Positions 62,238 through 64,000 of a stretch of DNA of 64,000 bases are shown one piece after another. The notes under the pieces were generated by a model, which was not told the origin of the DNA, ran no database searches, and saw only the letters and a list, made by a program, of their open reading frames with translations. Both the position numbers and the translations under genes were made by a program. This DNA is from Actinomycetospora callitridis (GTDB lineage: Bacteria; Actinomycetota; Actinomycetes; Mycobacteriales; Pseudonocardiaceae), in contig NZ_JAQZAK010000002.1 of assembly GCF_028737265.1 (NCBI RefSeq), positions 310,001 to 374,000 on the forward strand, written 5' to 3'. Each line of letters begins with the position of its first letter. Position 1 is the stretch's first letter.

Positions 62238-62960
62238 TCATCCGGTCCCGCCGAACGTCGCCATCAACCCGCCGTCGACGGGCACGACGGCGCCGGTCAT
62301 GTAGCCCGCGCCGGCCACCGCCACGACGACATCCGCGATCTCCTCGGCGGTGCCGGTCCGGCCGGCGGGGATCGCGGCCACGATCCGGCTGCGGGCCGAC
62401 GGCGAGAGCCCCGCGGTCATCGCGGTGTCGACGAATCCCGGGACGACGAGATTGACCCGCACCCCCGCCGGCGCCAGCTCGACGGCCAGTGACCGGGTCA
62501 GGCCCGCGAGGCCCGCCTTCGCCGCGGCGTAGGCGCTGTCGCCGGGGAAGCCGCGGAAGCCGACGACCGCCCCCACGTTGACGATCGCGGCGCCCTCGGC
62601 GAGGTGGGGCACGGCGGCGTGGCACACCTCGTAGGCGCCGGTGAGGTTCGTTGCCAGGACCTCGTCCCACCGTTGCCGCGCCAGCTCGGTGATGCGCCCG
62701 CCGCGATGCACCCCGGCGCAGTTGACGACGACATGGACGCCGCCGAGGTGCTCGCGCGCTCGGGTCAGCGCGGCGTCGACCGCCGCTCCGTCCGTGACAT
62801 CGGTCGGGATCTCCAGGACGTCGTCCGACGCGTAGGGCTCATCGGCCGGGGAGCGGGCGAGGACGGCGACGGCTCCGCCCGCCTTCGCGACGTGGTCGAC
62901 GACCGCGCGACCGATGCCCCTGGTGCCCCCCGTGACCAGCCACCCCGAGCGCACGATCAC
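62238..62960 (-). CDS. Short-chain dehydrogenase/reductase
   Basis: 240 residues. VTGGTRGIGRA, NVGAVVGFRG, YAAAKAG and VDGGLMATF complete the SDR motif set; the catalytic Ser position reads Gly-Ala (NVGAV), where most SDRs have a Ser, so activity is not assured. Start GTG 62960 overlaps the hydrolase stop by 4 bp (GTGA), giving coupled translation. Confidence 0.87.
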   Translation of the reverse strand: MIVRSGWLVTGGTRGIGRAVVDHVAKAGGAVAVLARSPADEPYASDDVLEIPTDVTDGAAVDAALTRAREHLGGVHVVVNCAGVHRGGRITELARQRWDEVLATNLTGAYEVCHAAVPHLAEGAAIVNVGAVVGFRGFPGDSAYAAAKAGLAGLTRSLAVELAPAGVRVNLVVPGFVDTAMTAGLSPSARSRIVAAIPAGRTGTAEEIADVVVAVAGAGYMTGAVVPVDGGLMATFGGTG

Positions 62961-63778
62961 TGGCCCGTCTGGTCGCCCGTGGAAGTCAGGAAGGTCCGTA
63001 GCTCGGCGAGGTAGGCGTCGCGCTCCTCGAGGTGTGGGGCGTGGCCGCTGGCGTCGAACGGGACCAGCCGCGCGTCGGGGTAGAGACCGACCGCGGCCTC
63101 GGCCCCGGAGAACGCGACGAAGCCGTCGTTGCGGCCGTGCAGGATCAGGACCGGCACCTCGAGCGTGCCGATCGTCTTGCGCTGGTCGAGGGACGCGAGG
63201 TCGCGGATGGAGTCATCGCCGCGCGGGCCCATCTCGAGGAACATCCCCCACATCCAGTCGACGAGGTCGCTGCTCACCGGCACCGCGCACACCGCCTGGG
63301 CCACGCCCTTGAACGTCGTCGCGCGGTCGGAGGCGGCGGCCGCGAGCACCGCCTCGACGTCGTCGGGGGTGCCGCCGTGCGGCCAGTCCGACGCCGAGGT
63401 GTAGCGCGGGGTCGCGCCGCCGGTGAGGACGAGCCCGCCCGCGGTCGAGCCCAGCCGGGCGACGGCGTCGACCGCCACCGCACCGCCGAGCGACCATCCG
63501 TTGACCACGGGGCGCTGCAGCCCGAGGTGCTCGCACAGGCGCGCCACGTCGGCGCCCATCGCGGCGATCGAGACGTCGGCGAAGTCCTTGTCGGAGCGCC
63601 CGCACGCGCGCAGGTCGAGCAGGACGACCTCGTGCCCATCCGCGCGCAGGACCGGCGCCACCGTGTCCCACGAGCGCGCCGTCACCCCCCACCCGTGCAC
63701 CAGCACCACCGGCTGGCGCGCGCCGGCGTGGTGCTCGAAGTAGATCCGCCGACCGTCCTCGACCTCGAGGTGTCCCAC
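62957..63778 (-). CDS. Alpha/beta-fold hydrolase
   Basis: 273 residues. Oxyanion region VLVHGWGVTARSW, nucleophile elbow NGWSLGGA (Ser), Asp in HGRNDGFV and His in SGHAPHLEE make a complete triad. The family includes meta-cleavage, lactone and ester hydrolases. Start ATG 63778. First of the coupled pair with the SDR. In a terpenoid-degrading context it could open a lactone, but no Baeyer-Villiger monooxygenase is in view apart from the LLM enzyme. Confidence 0.9.
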   Translation of the reverse strand: MGHLEVEDGRRIYFEHHAGARQPVVLVHGWGVTARSWDTVAPVLRADGHEVVLLDLRACGRSDKDFADVSIAAMGADVARLCEHLGLQRPVVNGWSLGGAVAVDAVARLGSTAGGLVLTGGATPRYTSASDWPHGGTPDDVEAVLAAAASDRATTFKGVAQAVCAVPVSSDLVDWMWGMFLEMGPRGDDSIRDLASLDQRKTIGTLEVPVLILHGRNDGFVAFSGAEAAVGLYPDARLVPFDASGHAPHLEERDAYLAELRTFLTSTGDQTGQ

Positions 63779-63814
63779 GTGTCCTCCTGCTGCTGGTCGT
63801 GTACTCGGTGGAAC

Positions 63815-64000
63815 CTAGGAAGGGGTCGCGGGCACCCGGGAGCCGTCGGCGTCCGCGACGTTGTGGGTTCCTCCAAGCCGTTCGCGCAGCCCGCGCTTGT
63901 CGACCTTCCCGACACTGGTGCGGGGCAGGGCGTCGACGACCTCGACGCGGTCGGGGCGCCACCACCGCGGCACCCGCCCCTCGAGCGCCGCGAGCACCGC
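63815..64000 (-). CDS. AMP-dependent acyl-CoA ligase, 3' end only
   Basis: 61 C-terminal residues; the rest lies past the right edge. [22 protein letters not shown] is the C-terminal ANL hinge, with the invariant catalytic Lys in GKVDK. The final 20 residues are polar. It fits at the head of the catabolic cluster, activating an organic acid with CoA. Confidence 0.85.
   Translation of the reverse strand, partial: AVLAALEGRVPRWWRPDRVEVVDALPRTSVGKVDKRGLRERLGGTHNVADADGSRVPATPS

Overview
The window is very GC-rich, densely coded DNA from a free-living actinobacterium. A DUF222/HNH (13E12-type) endonuclease, DUF5685, DUF4185, DUF3558-like sensors, LCP and class F sortase proteins, PASTA-type and other transmembrane Ser/Thr kinases, many GTG starts and several leaderless-type promoters point to Actinomycetia, most likely the Pseudonocardiaceae (for example Pseudonocardia or Actinomycetospora). 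That placement is inference from gene content. There is no rRNA, tRNA, CRISPR array or recognisable prophage; the window is chromosomal.

Layout. 1-11 kb: 5' part of mfd, then an independent set of envelope and metabolic genes (PQQ-type sugar dehydrogenase lipoprotein overlapping a membrane endonuclease/exonuclease/phosphatase protein, a Gln/Gly/Tyr-repeat RDD protein, a tyrosine phosphatase with a huge low-complexity tail, a ketopantoate reductase-like protein). 11-28 kb: housekeeping and envelope genes, including an isolated ATP synthase subunit b-like gene, a universal stress protein, GMC oxidoreductase, LCP ligase, an ADP-ribosyltransferase-like DUF7002 protein, a TrkA-type potassium channel, an aldehyde dehydrogenase, an amidase lipoprotein preceded by a 44-codon remnant of a DUF1446/AtuA gene, DUF4185 and a class F sortase with a C-terminally anchored neighbour.

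29-43 kb is the most distinctive part: a signalling island. A Cys-rich DUF5685 protein is followed by a PASTA Ser/Thr kinase, an FHA-FHA-ABC transporter (Rv1747-like), a pseudokinase overlapping it, an active kinase with a matching extracytoplasmic domain, and a further highly degenerate kinase-like receptor with DUF3558-like outer domains. The island ends in decay: an internally deleted copy of the FHA-ABC transporter, a frameshifted calcium-binding-type protein and a frameshifted membrane protein that runs into the DUF222/HNH gene. Kinase, phospho-reader and exporter are next to each other, so regulated export controlled by phosphorylation is the natural working model.

45-57 kb: a DUF4190 protein, an ASCH-like protein, two erythromycin-esterase-family proteins (one with every catalytic residue replaced, one intact), an acyl-CoA dehydrogenase pair, a tautomerase, a FUSC transporter overlapping a metallo-beta-lactamase-fold protein, a dodecin and a GH88 lipoprotein. 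57.8-64 kb: a leftward catabolic cluster of SDR enzymes, a luciferase-like monooxygenase, an NTF2-fold protein, an alpha/beta hydrolase and the 3' end of an acyl-CoA ligase, with a GAF-PucR regulator embedded. Its layout resembles terpenoid or alicyclic ketone degradation, but the substrate cannot be read from sequence.
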